64,000 bases of DNA from Rhynchopus sp. YZ270_cl-10 (taxonomy: Eukaryota > Euglenozoa > Diplonemea > Diplonemida > Diplonemidae). Location of the stretch: positions 1,054,001 to 1,118,000 of the forward strand of contig OZ037918.1 in the NCBI GenBank assembly GCA_964035575.1, written 5' to 3'. Below, piece after piece: positions 42,443 through 52,606 of the stretch; positions within the stretch are counted from its first letter, which is position 1; each line of letters opens with the position of its first letter. A program made the translations under genes and the position numbers. The notes below the pieces were generated by a model. That model searched no databases and was not told where the DNA came from. It was given only the letters and a program-made list of their open reading frames with translations.

Positions 42443-44730
42443 ATGCTTGACTCTGGTATCATTGCGGCGATTGTTCTGAGTGTTGTGAGCGCTGTGTTGT
42501 TATTTGCTTTATTGGTGCTTTTACAGTGTTTATGTGGTGTCCGCACTGGAGAGCACCCGGACGAATCTGGGGAGAGTGTTGTATATAAGCCGAACCACCT
42601 TTTCCAGCATACTGCGAATAAAAGCCATATAGTGGTGATGGAGTTGGAATCGAGCCAGAAGCAGCAGAGCAACCCTCAGCGCCCCTCCTCAGAGGCGAAT
42701 CCATTGGCCGCTCTCGATGCACCAGAAATCCGCCCCACAGCCATCAACTTCGAAACCTCCTCTACCTCCAGCTACGATAGCTGCAGAACCGGGGCGGATT
42801 CGCCAAAGCATGCGAAGGAGAACAAAAGCAAGCGTAATGCCTCCGTCAGCAACGACCAGTATGATTTGGAAAACCCGTATCTGCATCCGGAGTGTGGCGG
42901 GGAAGGGTTGTACGATTGGGGGCCAGGGATTGCGTCGTGCGCACGGTGCAAGCGGCGGCCGATCTTTAACAGAGGGTGCAGGGCGTGCGATAAGCGGATG
43001 TGCCCGCCGTGCTTTGCTGCACATCGGGAGGAGCGTATCAACGTGCTTGAGCTCTCGCATGTGGTGCTGCGGAGTTATGGGGGTGTGGGGAGTACTGCGA
43101 TTGATAACGATGCGTGGGGGTTGCTGGCGGGGGACATTCAGATGTACTTCTCGCGGCGCAAGGGGCGTGACAGGGACCATGCTGCAGAGATTTCGTCGAT
43201 CATGGCGAAGAATACCCCAGATGCAGGGAGCCCGGTGACGTTGACGGAGCTGGTGCAGCTGTGGTTGAAGTTCCCGGTGTTGATCCCGGTGATTGTCAAG
43301 ACGTTCCGCAAGAACAAAGACTTCGGCCTCGTGCAGGAACGCGGCATGGCGGTCCCAGAGTGTTCTCTGGAAGCTGAGATGCACGACTGGGGGCCAGGCC
43401 TCACGACGTGCCAGATGTGCGCGACGCGCACGCTCAACAGAGGCTGTCGCAACTGCAACAAGAAGCTCTGCGAAAAATGCTTCAACTTCCACAGACAGCT
43501 CGCGAAGCTTGCAAACGAGGCTATGTCAGGTACACACACACACACCCTCTTTTTTACCACATTCCTACCCAAAACCTCTACAAACTCACACAGGAAAACT
43601 CCTCGGATCGAAGGAGATCAAGGAAATGGAGCAGCAAGAATCGAATCAGCTGAGCTGTGCCCAGAAGTGCACGCAGGGAACTCCTGAGGGCGCGTCTTTT
43701 CCTGGGTGCGACACGACTCAGCCGCAACCACCGGGCATGCGTCACCTACCACCAGACTTTGCTGCGAACTGCCCTGCGAAGGCGCCAAAGCACCACCAGG
43801 CACGTGTCGTGGACGGGGTTGAGTTTCTCTTGGACGACGCGAACCTGGCACACCTACGTGGTGGCGGTGCGCTGTACTCCTGCTCCTGCAAGGAGGGCTC
43901 GGTGATGACGGACCTGCAGCTGCGCATGGCAGCGTCCTTCGTGAACATCTCCTCCTTCGACGACGAGCTCAAAGAGAACTGCGTGCCCTACGTAGACCCT
44001 CTCTCAGACGACGCCAAGTCGTACGTCTACCTGCTCAACAAGGCAATGTACCTCATGCCCAAAAAGGTGCGCTCAGAGGACCTCAACTCAAAGGTGTTCT
44101 CGTCGGTCGACTTCCACAAGAACTGCCAGCCAGGCAAACCCAAGGTCTGGACAGACGTGCAGGAGCACCACACCTTCCGCCTCACGAAGACCGTCATCCC
44201 GATCCTCTTCTCGGTCACCTTCCAGCTGAAGTGCAGTGCCGTTCCGAAGGAGCACTATGCAAGTCTTGCCGTGCTGTGCGACAACCTGCCTGTACACCAT
44301 GTATGTCAAGAAATGCATAGATACCACGCATCACTGCATCACTGCATCACTGCATACACTTCACTCCACCACACAGGCAATGCTGATGGAGAGAACGAAG
44401 CGCACGGCAGCGGCACAGGACTCAACACTGAAGCTGAAGAGCATCCTCTGCTACCACTTCCTGCCGCAGGGGGGAATGGTATGTGTGAACCCCGCTCCTT
44501 CCCCCCCTGCCCTTCCCCACCCCCTCCTCGCCCTCCTTATCGATCAACAAAAAACAAAACAGGTCGTCACGAACGTGACTGCGGCAGTGAACAGTTCCGT
44601 GCCCCTTGTGATCGCACGTGTGGTGGACAAGCTCTCCTCCATGGGTGCGGCTGAAGTGTACGAGACAGCAGAGAAGACACGAGGCTACCTCTGCAGATTA
44701 TCCGACCAGCGGAACTGCCCACAAAGCTGA
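42443..44730 (+). CDS. Membrane-anchored protein with paired Cys/His motifs, four exons
   Basis: Exons 42443-43529, 43594-44300, 44377-44478 and 44563-44730 join in frame to 687 residues. Residues 5-32 form one strong membrane segment (IIAAIVLSVVSAVLLFALLV), so this is a single-pass protein with the bulk probably cytosolic. Two copies of a Cys/His motif follow: WGPGIASCARCKRRPIFNRG...CRACDKRMCPPCFAAH (about 158-195) and WGPGLTTCQMCATRTLNRGC...CEKCFNFH (about 314-350). These are likely zinc-binding, but I do not recognise the family. The C-terminal ~300 residues alternate strands and helices and end in an amphipathic helix (SSVPLVIARVVDKLSSMGAA), loosely like a START/lipid-binding fold (inference only). 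Acceptors are CAG in all three introns; donors are GTACAC, GTATGT and GTATGT. Confidence 0.82.
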
Positions 44731-44908
44731 GACGCGCTCCGTTTTCTTTTTTTTCTTCCTTTTCTGCAGTGCGGTTTTGCGAAAAATCGTGCCTGCAATC
44801 CCTGTGATAGCAGTCTAAAAATCAAACATTTTTTTTTTTAGTTTTCGCACAACTCAACCTATTTTGTGTTTGACGAAGAGGGGTTGCCCCTCTTTTTGAA
44901 TGGTAACG

Positions 44909-44970
44909 GGCCGACCCGGTCACGCATCAAAGGCACACACGAGAGAGGGGCGTTGTATTTCTATTTTTAC
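44909..44970 (+). repeat. Type B dispersed repeat, copy 6
   Basis: gccgacccggtcacgcatca, aaggcacacacgagagaggg, gcgttgtatttctattttta; lacks the upstream TGTACC hairpin. Confidence 0.5.
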
Positions 44971-46073
44971 ATTTGCACTTTTATATTGTGTACGAGAGGT
45001 AGCTCTGTGGTAGCCTCATTGCTTTGTGTGTTAAAAATCAGAAATGGGGCAATTCCTGTGCGATACATTTTCCATGCGTTGTGTTGGGTGTGCAAAACAG
45101 TTGTAGGTCAGTCCCACAACTGCCACACGCAACACATTAACTTAACGACTGGCGTTTGCCTAAGCCTTTGCCCAATTTGTGTTGTAGACTTACAAAGGGT
45201 CACCCTCGGTGTGTGCACACCACACACACACACAGGGGCAAACCTCCCAGATGCAGCCGAGGGGCACCTCTCAGATGTGTATGCACGTGAGTCATATTCC
45301 TCTTGCAAGATGTAGACAAAAAACATAGTGGAGCACACTCTAGGGTGGCTACACCAATACAACCAAGTTTTCAAATAAAAGAAACCCTCAAAAGAGAGAA
45401 CGAGGCCTTCTGCCTCTCCAACGATAAAAAGGTTGTTTTGTTTTTGATCCCCCCCTGCCCCCCAATTCAGTTTGATTTTTTTGTGCTTTGCGCTTCATCT
45501 ATTTTACTCAAACAACCGCCGCGACGTTGTTTCTGATTTTTTTTGTTGTTTATTTGTGTGAAATTTAGTACAGTTTTAGATCCACCCCCATATGTTCTTG
45601 TTTATATATTTTTTTTACAGTTTTCCAACTCCGTAGTGCAGGGTACGATACCCAGAGGAGTGTCGATGCAGGGGGTTATCACGCGTTTGCACTGTCAATT
45701 CAATTGTATCGATGTGCGTGCTTGCGCATGAGGGCGCATAGTTGTTCCTTTGGTAGATGGTATATCTTGCTTTTGCCAACAGAACCTAAGGAAAAAGGGA
45801 CAGAGGGGGGGAGCGGTGATTAACGGAGTCACGGCGACATAGCCTCAAGCTCCATACCACGTAGTGCCAGAAGTTACTATTTCTCTTCGCTGCCCTCAGC
45901 AGTGTTGCTATTGGGCTGTTGCGCACCTGCTGCCATCCTTAGATGGTGTGCCTTATGATTATCCATTTTTTTTGGGACACATGCCTGCTGTGTGTATCAA
46001 TGAAGCGTCGCAGGGGTGAGAGGGTTCTGAACGATCCGGTGCCTGCGTCCATTGAGGCGTTTTGCACTTCCTG

Positions 46074-46203
46074 CTTCCATTTTTTTTTTTTTTTACGCAC
46101 ACTACTTTGTGAGCGGAAAGTGTCACGTCGTTCACTCACCCAACCGTGCTCCGCAACACCACCAACCAACAGGTAATTTTTAGTGTGTGGAAGCGTCAAC
46201 GCA
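46074..46203 (-). repeat. SINE-like dispersed repeat, copy 2 (inverted)
   Basis: Reverse complement of the repeat at 12634-12760, differing at only a few positions apart from the A-run length and the count of CA units. Confidence 0.75.
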
Positions 46204-46229
46204 TCAAACAACTACAAGAAGGGGGGTGA

Positions 46230-47152
46230 GGGAACGCAGGGTCCTAGCTCAGTAGAACGGAAAAGGTGGCCCACCTTTTCCGTTCTTTTTTTTTTTTTTT
46301 GGGTTTTTTTACACGGTGCAAAAAACCGGTTGGCCAAGGAGGTCCTCAGTGTCGTCAGCCAGTCCCCTTTGCTGTTAAAAACAGCGACTTGGCGTGGTCA
46401 ATTTTTCCGCGCGAACAGGGATTACGCTCCACGTGTGGAACGTATGGAAATCCATACGTGAATTGTTTTTGAAAAGGTGGAATCCATACGTGTCCATACG
46501 TAGGTAATTTGGGTTTTGGATTGGGGCTGGGGTGGGGTAGGTGAGGAGTGGGGCTCCGCCCCCAGCTCTCACCTACCCCCTACAGAATTCTATTTGTAGG
46601 AGACAATTTTCTATTTTACCGGAAAAGGAGCATGCAGCATGGCGAAAGAAAAAAGTAGCGTACCGTGCGCCTGCGGCGCTAGATTGCAATACACCCTTCC
46701 CATGACATAATAGGCAATTTTAAGCGCAATTTTTAGAAATGTTGCGTACCGTGGCTTCGCTAGAAACTTTCGTTTTAGCAAAATATGGAAGTAAAGTTTA
46801 CGGAACTGGACCATAGTTACCAACGAAAGTGCCATTTTATGTCAAGATTTTTAAGAAATGTTGCGTACCGTGGCTTCGCCAGGAACATTTGGATGCCATG
46901 ACTGATGATTTCTCCAGTTCTTCGAACTTTCACAGCCCTTCTCAACCAACTTTGCCAGGGAGAGCGCGCGCGAAGCGCGCGCGGTTTTTAATTGTTTTTG
47001 CTTAGAATTGTACGTGTTGAAAATCCATACGTACTTTTTTTATTTTTGGGGGAGCTGCGTAATCCCTGCGCGCGAAGCGCAGAAATTTTTTTTTTTTGAG
47101 CCACCTTTTCCGTTTCTTTTTTTTTTCTTCTGAGCTAGAACCCTGGGGAACG
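46230..47152. mobile_element. Non-coding element with tRNA-like inverted ends
   Basis: The left end (46230-46269) gggaacgcagggtcctagct + cagtagaacgg... recurs inverted at the right end (47100-47152) as ccaccttttccgttt...gagctagaaccctggggaac. The block CCTAGCTCAGTAGAACG resembles a tRNA A box (TAGCTCAGTNG), suggesting a tRNA-derived origin (inference). Just inside the left end is a perfect 16-bp hairpin (46254-46286) followed by a T run. The interior holds repeated ccatacgt/acgtatgg words, a hairpin at about 46536-46577, and copies of gcgtaccgtggcttcgc. Confidence 0.6.
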
Positions 47153-47800
47153 ACAAGTGACACTTTTTTTTTTTTTTTTTTCGTTTGAAACATCAATGCT
47201 TATGTGCAGTTCTGCAGCGACGGTCGCCTTGCCTTTTATCTCTCGTTTCATGGATATAACCACCTTCTTTCCTCGTTTTTTTTTTTTTTTTTTTTTTTTT
47301 TTTTCTTTTCGTTATTCAGGGTATAAGCTTGGATTTTGGATTTTTTCCAGAATTAGGTTTTTTGAATTTTTTTTTTTTGGTGGGGTTATAGCAGGGTATT
47401 ATATAGCCCCCCTAGCCCCCACCAAAAAGGTGGTTTTGTGTGAGGCAGTCATTTTTTTCTGTGGGGGAAACGAAGCGAAAAATTTTCTCGGTATTTTGTG
47501 ACCACGGCAAACCTACCAGCCTCCCCTCCTCTGTGCAACCTTGGTAGCTTTCAGCCACTGGTGATCCGCAATCCGTAGTGGGTGTCAGCCTTATTGTCGG
47601 TAACCTCAATACATTTACAAGAAACGGTGGCCATGGCACCCAAAGGTTTCCTGGCGAAGCCACGGTATGCAACATTTCTAAAATCGCGCTTTAAAATTGC
47701 ACTATTTTACAGGCAAACAATGTCATGGGAAGGGTGTGAAAGCTTGCGCCGCAGACACACGGTACGCTACTTTTATTCTTTTCGCCACATCTTTTTTCTC
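46650..47800. repeat. Inverted repeat pair around gcgtaccgtggcttcgc
   Basis: 46650-46895 carries tagcgtaccgtgcgcctgcg, gacataataggcaattttaa and two copies of gttgcgtaccgtggcttcgc. 47640-47780 carries the reverse: ctggcgaagccacggtatgc, caatgtcatgggaagggtgt and cacacggtacgctac. Identity looks roughly three-quarters by eye. Confidence 0.6.
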
Positions 47801-48100
47801 ACTCATAGTTGGGTTCAAGCTCCGTCCGTCAAATGGAGCTCAACGAACCCTTTTTTGCGGAGCAAAAAAGGAAAAATGGCGCCGCAGGCAAAAAAATTTT
47901 AAGGTACAGCCTGGATGGTGCGGTCAGCAACCCAGTTCCCAAGGGTACTGCGTACTCCCGTGGTTCAACCACGGTTCTTTCCCCCATATTTCCCCCCCCC
48001 CCCCCCCCGAAATCCAAATCTATATTTTTTTTTTCCCCCCGAAAAATTTCAGAATTAGGTTTTTGAACCTAATTCTGAGTACCAAGCTAATACCCTGTCG
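47318..48100. repeat. Foldback with cagggtat...cagaattagg arms
   Basis: The left arm has cagggtataagcttgg then ccagaattaggtttttt (47318-47365). The right arm has the inverse of cagggtattagcttgg (48079-48094). Next to it is a perfect 12-bp hairpin CAGAATTAGGTT-TTTG-AACCTAATTCTG (48050-48077). It overlaps the 46650-47800 inverted repeat pair, so insertions are nested. Confidence 0.55.
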
Positions 48101-48271
48101 TTATTCGTCATCTCCATCTTCGATTTTTTTAGTAGTTTTGTAAGTCGTTGTGTCAACGTTTTGTCTCTTATCTTTTCTCTTTTTGAAGACCAAATCTATC
48201 TCTTGAAGGAGGTACTGTGGACCGCTTTTATGGCGAGTTCGTGCGAGTTTTTTTCCCCCTGGGGTTTTTCT

Positions 48272-48304
48272 GGTGACTAAGCACGAGAGGCTGAGGTACA
48301 TCTT
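48272..48304 (+). repeat. Hairpin module A, copy 10
   Basis: GGTGA CTAAGC, loop ACGAGAG, GCTGAG, GTACATCTTGC, then a T-rich tract ending GTCCAG. One stem mismatch. Confidence 0.7.
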
Positions 48305-49004
48305 GCAACTATTCTTTTTTTTTGTCCAGCTTGTGGCACGTGCCTGATCCGGGGGTGTCATATTGGCTTAAATACCACGACGTGACTCCACCAGGTAACA
48401 CGTTCACAACTTCAATTTTTTTTTTTTGAAGGATGGGAGCACAGTCCTCAAGGTGTACACCTGAGGACGTGGTTGCTCTGTCCACCTTTGTGTTCTTTTA
48501 CGATGTGTCTGCACACTCACGCATGCGTTGCATTCACTCTTCGAGTGTTTCCTCCCACTAGAAACCTTGTCACAAGCCATTTTTTATTTTCCTTTTGAAA
48601 TTCAGTGACACGTGTTTCTGTTTCCCCCCCAAGTTTTTCTCTTTTCCCCTCTGAAGAGGACACCCCTTATTGCCTGCTTCCATTGCAACAACTCATTCGT
48701 GAGGTGGCTCTGCGTTAACAATCAGTTTTTTTTTCTTCTTCTTTTCCCACCAAGGGATGTCCTCTCCTCTCGCTCAAAAAAGCACACTACCCTTGCTTTT
48801 TTGTCTAACACAGTGTTTTTATCAAAAAGCAATTTTTTTGAAAATGTCCGAAAAAAGAGGGAAAAAATGCGATGAGAAAAGCATAAAAAAAAATGAACGA
48901 ACGAAAAATACAACAACAACAACACCACAGCTTAGACTTCAACAATCTTGTCAAAAAAAAAGTCTCCTTTCATTAGGGTGGCGTTTGTGGGCAGTGTGGG
49001 TCCC

Positions 49005-49095
49005 AAAAGGTTTGTAAGAAGGACGGTTCAGAAGCAGTGGTTTCGTGGCACCCTCTGGGTCTGATATGGTCCGATGTCTTTCTTACAAACCTTTT
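49005..49095. repeat. Foldback with perfect 16-bp arms
   Basis: aaaaggtttgtaagaa (49005-49020) and ttcttacaaacctttt (49080-49095) are exact inverses, 59 nt apart. It lies 130 nt upstream of the zinc-ribbon gene ATG. Confidence 0.75.
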
Positions 49096-49224
49096 TAGAG
49101 CCACGCTGTCCAGACGCCACACTTCGTGAACTACATATTCCTTTCCCCCCCTTCCATTCTTCCCTCCGCTTTGATCCCATTCCATAACACCAGCTCTACC
49201 CCTTTTCTTAACCAAAACTACACA

Positions 49225-49683
49225 ATGCCGGAGGTCAGGAAGCGCTGCCCGCACTGCGACTTCAGCTGGTTGGACAAATACGGCAAGAACGAGTGCCCGA
49301 AGTGCATTCAGCCCCTTGTGTCCGGAGGTGGTGGCCGTTCTGGTGCTGGGTGGGATGGAGGCGCGTACTCGTCGCAGGTTGTGAGTGGGCGCACTGCGGG
49401 GGCACGTATCCAGCCGGGTGAGGCGAGCACGTACAAGCAGAGCGCTGGGTCTGCGATGGAGTCGGTGTCGGGGCAGTGCCCGAAGGGCGGACCTCACTTG
49501 TGGAAGTTCGGCAAGTGCTCGCAGTGTGGCAAGGGTGAGGGCTACTCTGCCACTGGTGGGTACGTCGCACAGCCTAAGAGGTCCTCTCCAGCCAGCTCGC
49601 CCAAGGCAATGACCTGCAAGCAGGGCGGCAAGCACACCTTTAAGTTCGCAAAGTGCGTCCACTGCGGCAGAGGTGAGTACTGA
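49225..49683 (+). CDS. Triple zinc-ribbon small protein, copy 1
   Basis: A 152-residue protein starting MPEVRKRCPHCDFSW. Three zinc-binding modules can be read: RCPHC...NECPKC (residues 7-31), CPKGGPHLWKFGKCSQCGKGE (about 89-110) and CKQGGKHTFKFAKCVHCGRGE (about 131-151). The last two share the pattern C-x2-GG-x-H-x2-KF-x-KC-x2-CG-x-GE. The middle is Gly/Ser-rich. The family is not one I can name; a nucleic-acid or protein-binding adaptor is plausible but unproven. The frame is open upstream to 49126, but the paralogue shares homology only from this ATG plus about 12 nt of leader, so I start here. Single exon. Confidence 0.87.
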   Translation: MPEVRKRCPHCDFSWLDKYGKNECPKCIQPLVSGGGGRSGAGWDGGAYSSQVVSGRTAGARIQPGEASTYKQSAGSAMESVSGQCPKGGPHLWKFGKCSQCGKGEGYSATGGYVAQPKRSSPASSPKAMTCKQGGKHTFKFAKCVHCGRGEY

Positions 49684-51095
49684 TTTTTTGGGGGATTTTT
49701 ATTTTCTAACATCTTTACAAAAAAAGTGAAGGCAAGCGCTTTCGGCCTGTCTTTGGTCTTTCCACCTTTTTTATTCCATTTTTTTTTTTCTCCAAAACAC
49801 GCCTCCGTTTTTAGCAGTCGAAGACCACTTCTTCTCTCTGCCGCCCCGTCTTTTACCCTTTCTTTGTTTTTTATATAGTTCTTTCCTGACGCGAAGCCCG
49901 TTTTGTTTTGCCTTCAGCTTTTTTTGCGGTAATTTTATTCACTCTCACGGCTGCGAAATGTCACAGCTCCAGTTTTTTTATTGCAAAAGAAGGAAAAGGC
50001 AGACGTGTCTGTGTCGGGTGCGAGGAGGGGCTATTGTAGGAGGGAACTGATGGGGCGGGGTGGGAAGGAATATGCTGCTAGGGGGCACGGGAGTGCCAGT
50101 TTTTTTTTTTTGATTTTTTTTATACATCCACTGCTGCCAGAAATGCTGCGTTTTTTTTTTTGTTTTATACTCACTTACCACCTCTCTTCGAAGGAGAAAC
50201 GAAAAAAAAGGGAATGTGGTGATCCGCTCGTTGTGGTAACACAAGAGTCTTGCACAACTAACAATTTTTCCAAAAAAAAAAATGAAATGAAAAAAAAGGG
50301 GGGTCCGGAACGTAAGCGTGGGTGATGATACAGCATGAAGTTACCCACAAAAAAAAGTTAAAAAGTAAACCCCGTTCAAAAGACAAAATCAGAAAAGAAA
50401 AAAAATTTAAAAACAACAAAAAAAAGACAAGAAAATCAACAAGTATTGTGTATTGCCCCCAGGAATGGCTGATCTTACTCTTTGTGCCAAGGACAGCCTC
50501 TCTTCCAGGGAATAGTTTTTTTTTTTTTTTTGGGGGGTGAAATTGAGGGGAAAAAAAAAGAACGTTCGTTTTGGGGTACGTATTTTTGAAAGTTCGTTTT
50601 GATTTGGGGGGTGGGGTGGCCGTTCGTTCAGAAGGTTCTCCCCCATCACCAATTCTTTCAAAGTTGCTTTCTTTTGCTTGCCGTGAGTTGTTGTTTTTTT
50701 CGTTTGTATTTATTGATAGTGCCTGCGTCTCAGAGGCAGTTGCACATATCAACTCACCCATGTTTAAGCCAGAGCCTTCAGGTGAAATATACCAGGAGGA
50801 ACTTGTAATTGAACTCGGTTACACAAGAGAAATATCCACACCAGAACCAGACAAATATCCACCTCTCTTCTTTATTTTTTCAGTTCAACAAAGAAAAATG
50901 CGGGCCAAAAACTGGTTACGCGCACAACAAAAAAATGCTAACAAGAACACAAAAAAAAAGGCATCGTTGATGGATTCACTTTTTAGGGGCAGAATGGGGA
51001 ACAGCTTTTACTAAGCGTCCTGACCCATATTATGAAGAAACACACCAAAACAACAAACAGTTCCTTTTTCCAAACACCAAAAAACCAACTACACA
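49684..51095. other. Spacer between the two zinc-ribbon genes
   Basis: T/A-rich spacer with many homopolymer runs (for example T at 50517-50531). It shares no visible homology with the region upstream of copy 1 except the last ~12 nt before the ATG. No gene or structured repeat recognised. Confidence 0.5.
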
Positions 51096-51551
51096 ATGCC
51101 GGAGGTCAGGAAGCGCTGCCCGCACTGCGACTTCAGCTGGTTGGACAAGTACGGCAAGAACGAGTGCCCGAAGTGCATTCAGCCTCTTGTGTCCACTGGC
51201 GGTGGTGGCCGTGCTGGGTGGGACGGTGGCGCGTACTCGTCGCAGGTTGTGAGTGGGCGCACTGCGGGGGCACGTATCCAGCCGGGTGAGGCGAGCACGT
51301 ACAAGCAGAGCGCTGGGTCTGCGATGGAGTCGGTGTCGGGGCAGTGCCCGAAGGGCGGACCTCACTTGTGGAAGTTCGGCAAGTGCTCGCAGTGTGGCAA
51401 GGGTGAGGGCTACTCCGGCGGCGCTGGGTACGCGCAGGCTGCGAAGAAGGTCGCGTCGCCAACTGCATCAAAGGGGCTCTCCTGCAAGCAGGGCGGCAAG
51501 CACACCTTTAAGTTCGCAAAGTGCGTCCACTGCGGACTCGGCGAGTACTGA
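51096..51551 (+). CDS. Triple zinc-ribbon small protein, copy 2
   Basis: A 151-residue paralogue of the gene at 49225-49683. Most of the central coding block (VVSGRTAGARIQPGEAST... to CGKGEGYS) looks identical at DNA level. Differences cluster in two linkers: a Gly-rich one at about residues 34-45 and a Ser/Ala-rich one at about 112-128. All Cys/His positions are kept, and the C-terminus is CGLGEY instead of CGRGEY. Synonymous changes are few, so the duplication is young or kept alike by gene conversion. The 5' leader aaccaactacacaatg matches copy 1 closely. Confidence 0.87.
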   Translation: MPEVRKRCPHCDFSWLDKYGKNECPKCIQPLVSTGGGGRAGWDGGAYSSQVVSGRTAGARIQPGEASTYKQSAGSAMESVSGQCPKGGPHLWKFGKCSQCGKGEGYSGGAGYAQAAKKVASPTASKGLSCKQGGKHTFKFAKCVHCGLGEY

Positions 51552-52606
51552 TCGGAGCAGTTGAAACAAATAGGAACTCGCTCCAAAAGAACTATCCAAA
51601 CTATAAAAAAAAACAAAACAAAACCAAAAGAAAATAAACAACAAAAAAAAAAAACATTCTCTTGTACACCCACCTTGCTTTCATTTAGTTCCCTTTTTTT
51701 TTTCTTCCCCACTTCCCCCTCTTTCACCTCTTCCACTGCCTCCCTGCGGGCACCAATTTGAGGGGGGAAACCAAAGAAAAACATTTGTATCCAAAAAAAA
51801 AAAAAAGTTCTGATTTCACAACGTACAAAAGAAGTGAGTATTTTCCATATATTAGCGCCTTTCTTTATTTGGCTAGGTTGCTCGCAAATTCAATAAAACA
51901 AAACAAAAAAGATAAAAAGAAAAAAAAGCGGCGGGCTGATCTCTTCGTGCAAAGTCCGTCGTTACCTTTTTCTCCCCTTTTCCTCCGATGACTCCATGTG
52001 GAAAGGAACCGACCAGGATGGAGTTGAGATCTCTTGGTCCGTTCTAATCTAGCTAAGTCAGAGTGATCCCTCCCCTACCTATTTTTTTTTTTCCCCCAAC
52101 AGTTTTCGCACCCTTTTTTCTTTCGTTGTCCTGCTTCGTCGCTTTTAGGGTGTTGCGACCTTTTGGGAAATGTTTGCGAAGCCAAAAAAAAAAAGAATGG
52201 GGGTTCCCTTGCGTACCAAAACCTTTTTCCCCCCCTTTGTGGCCAAAACAGTCATGTAAGTCAGCACACATACCCTTTCGTTGTTGTGCGTCACTGCACT
52301 CCTTAACACACCTGCCAACGCAGTGTTGTCATAATTATTATGAAATAGGGCGCATTGCCTCGCTAGAAAGGCTTTGCTTTGCAGAAAATCCACCAAACGG
52401 TAGTTGGCGACACAAGGACCGGATTGTAAAAAAAAACAAAACCTCTCCGCACTTCAGACACAACCTCTTAACACTTAACAACTCATTACACACCATAACC
52501 GTGATGGGAGTAGTGCAGCAGAAGCAGTAGCAAAGCCTGTGTTTGCGTCGTGCCTCTCGTCTTTCGTCGCAGCAAAGGGGAGGTGGCCAAAGGCAGACAC
52601 GGCAGC
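51552..52606. other. Intergenic region
   Basis: A- and T-rich low-complexity sequence to about 52060, then mixed sequence with T and C tracts. No gene or structured repeat recognised. Confidence 0.5.

Larger units (their letters stand above)
44731..49224. other. Long intergenic region with nested inverted repeats
   Basis: No gene supported. Contains a type B copy (44909-44970), the minus-strand SINE-like repeat (46074-46203), a nest of inverted repeats (46230-48100), module A copy 10 (48272-48304), a GTCCTCA/TGAGGAC hairpin (48444-48468) and a foldback with 16-bp arms (49005-49095). Long T runs (for example 47279-47303) and a ~20-nt C run (47989-48008) are present. Confidence 0.5.

Noticed and set aside
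42689-43492. 267-codon minus-strand open frame
   Set aside because: Shadow of exon 1 of the Cys/His-motif membrane protein; its Arg/Gln/His-rich translation has no domain pattern, while the + frame has clear Cys motifs and correct splices.
46254-46300. Bacterial-type intrinsic terminator (hairpin plus T run)
   Set aside because: The context is a eukaryotic genome with introns and T runs everywhere; the hairpin belongs to an inverted-repeat element.
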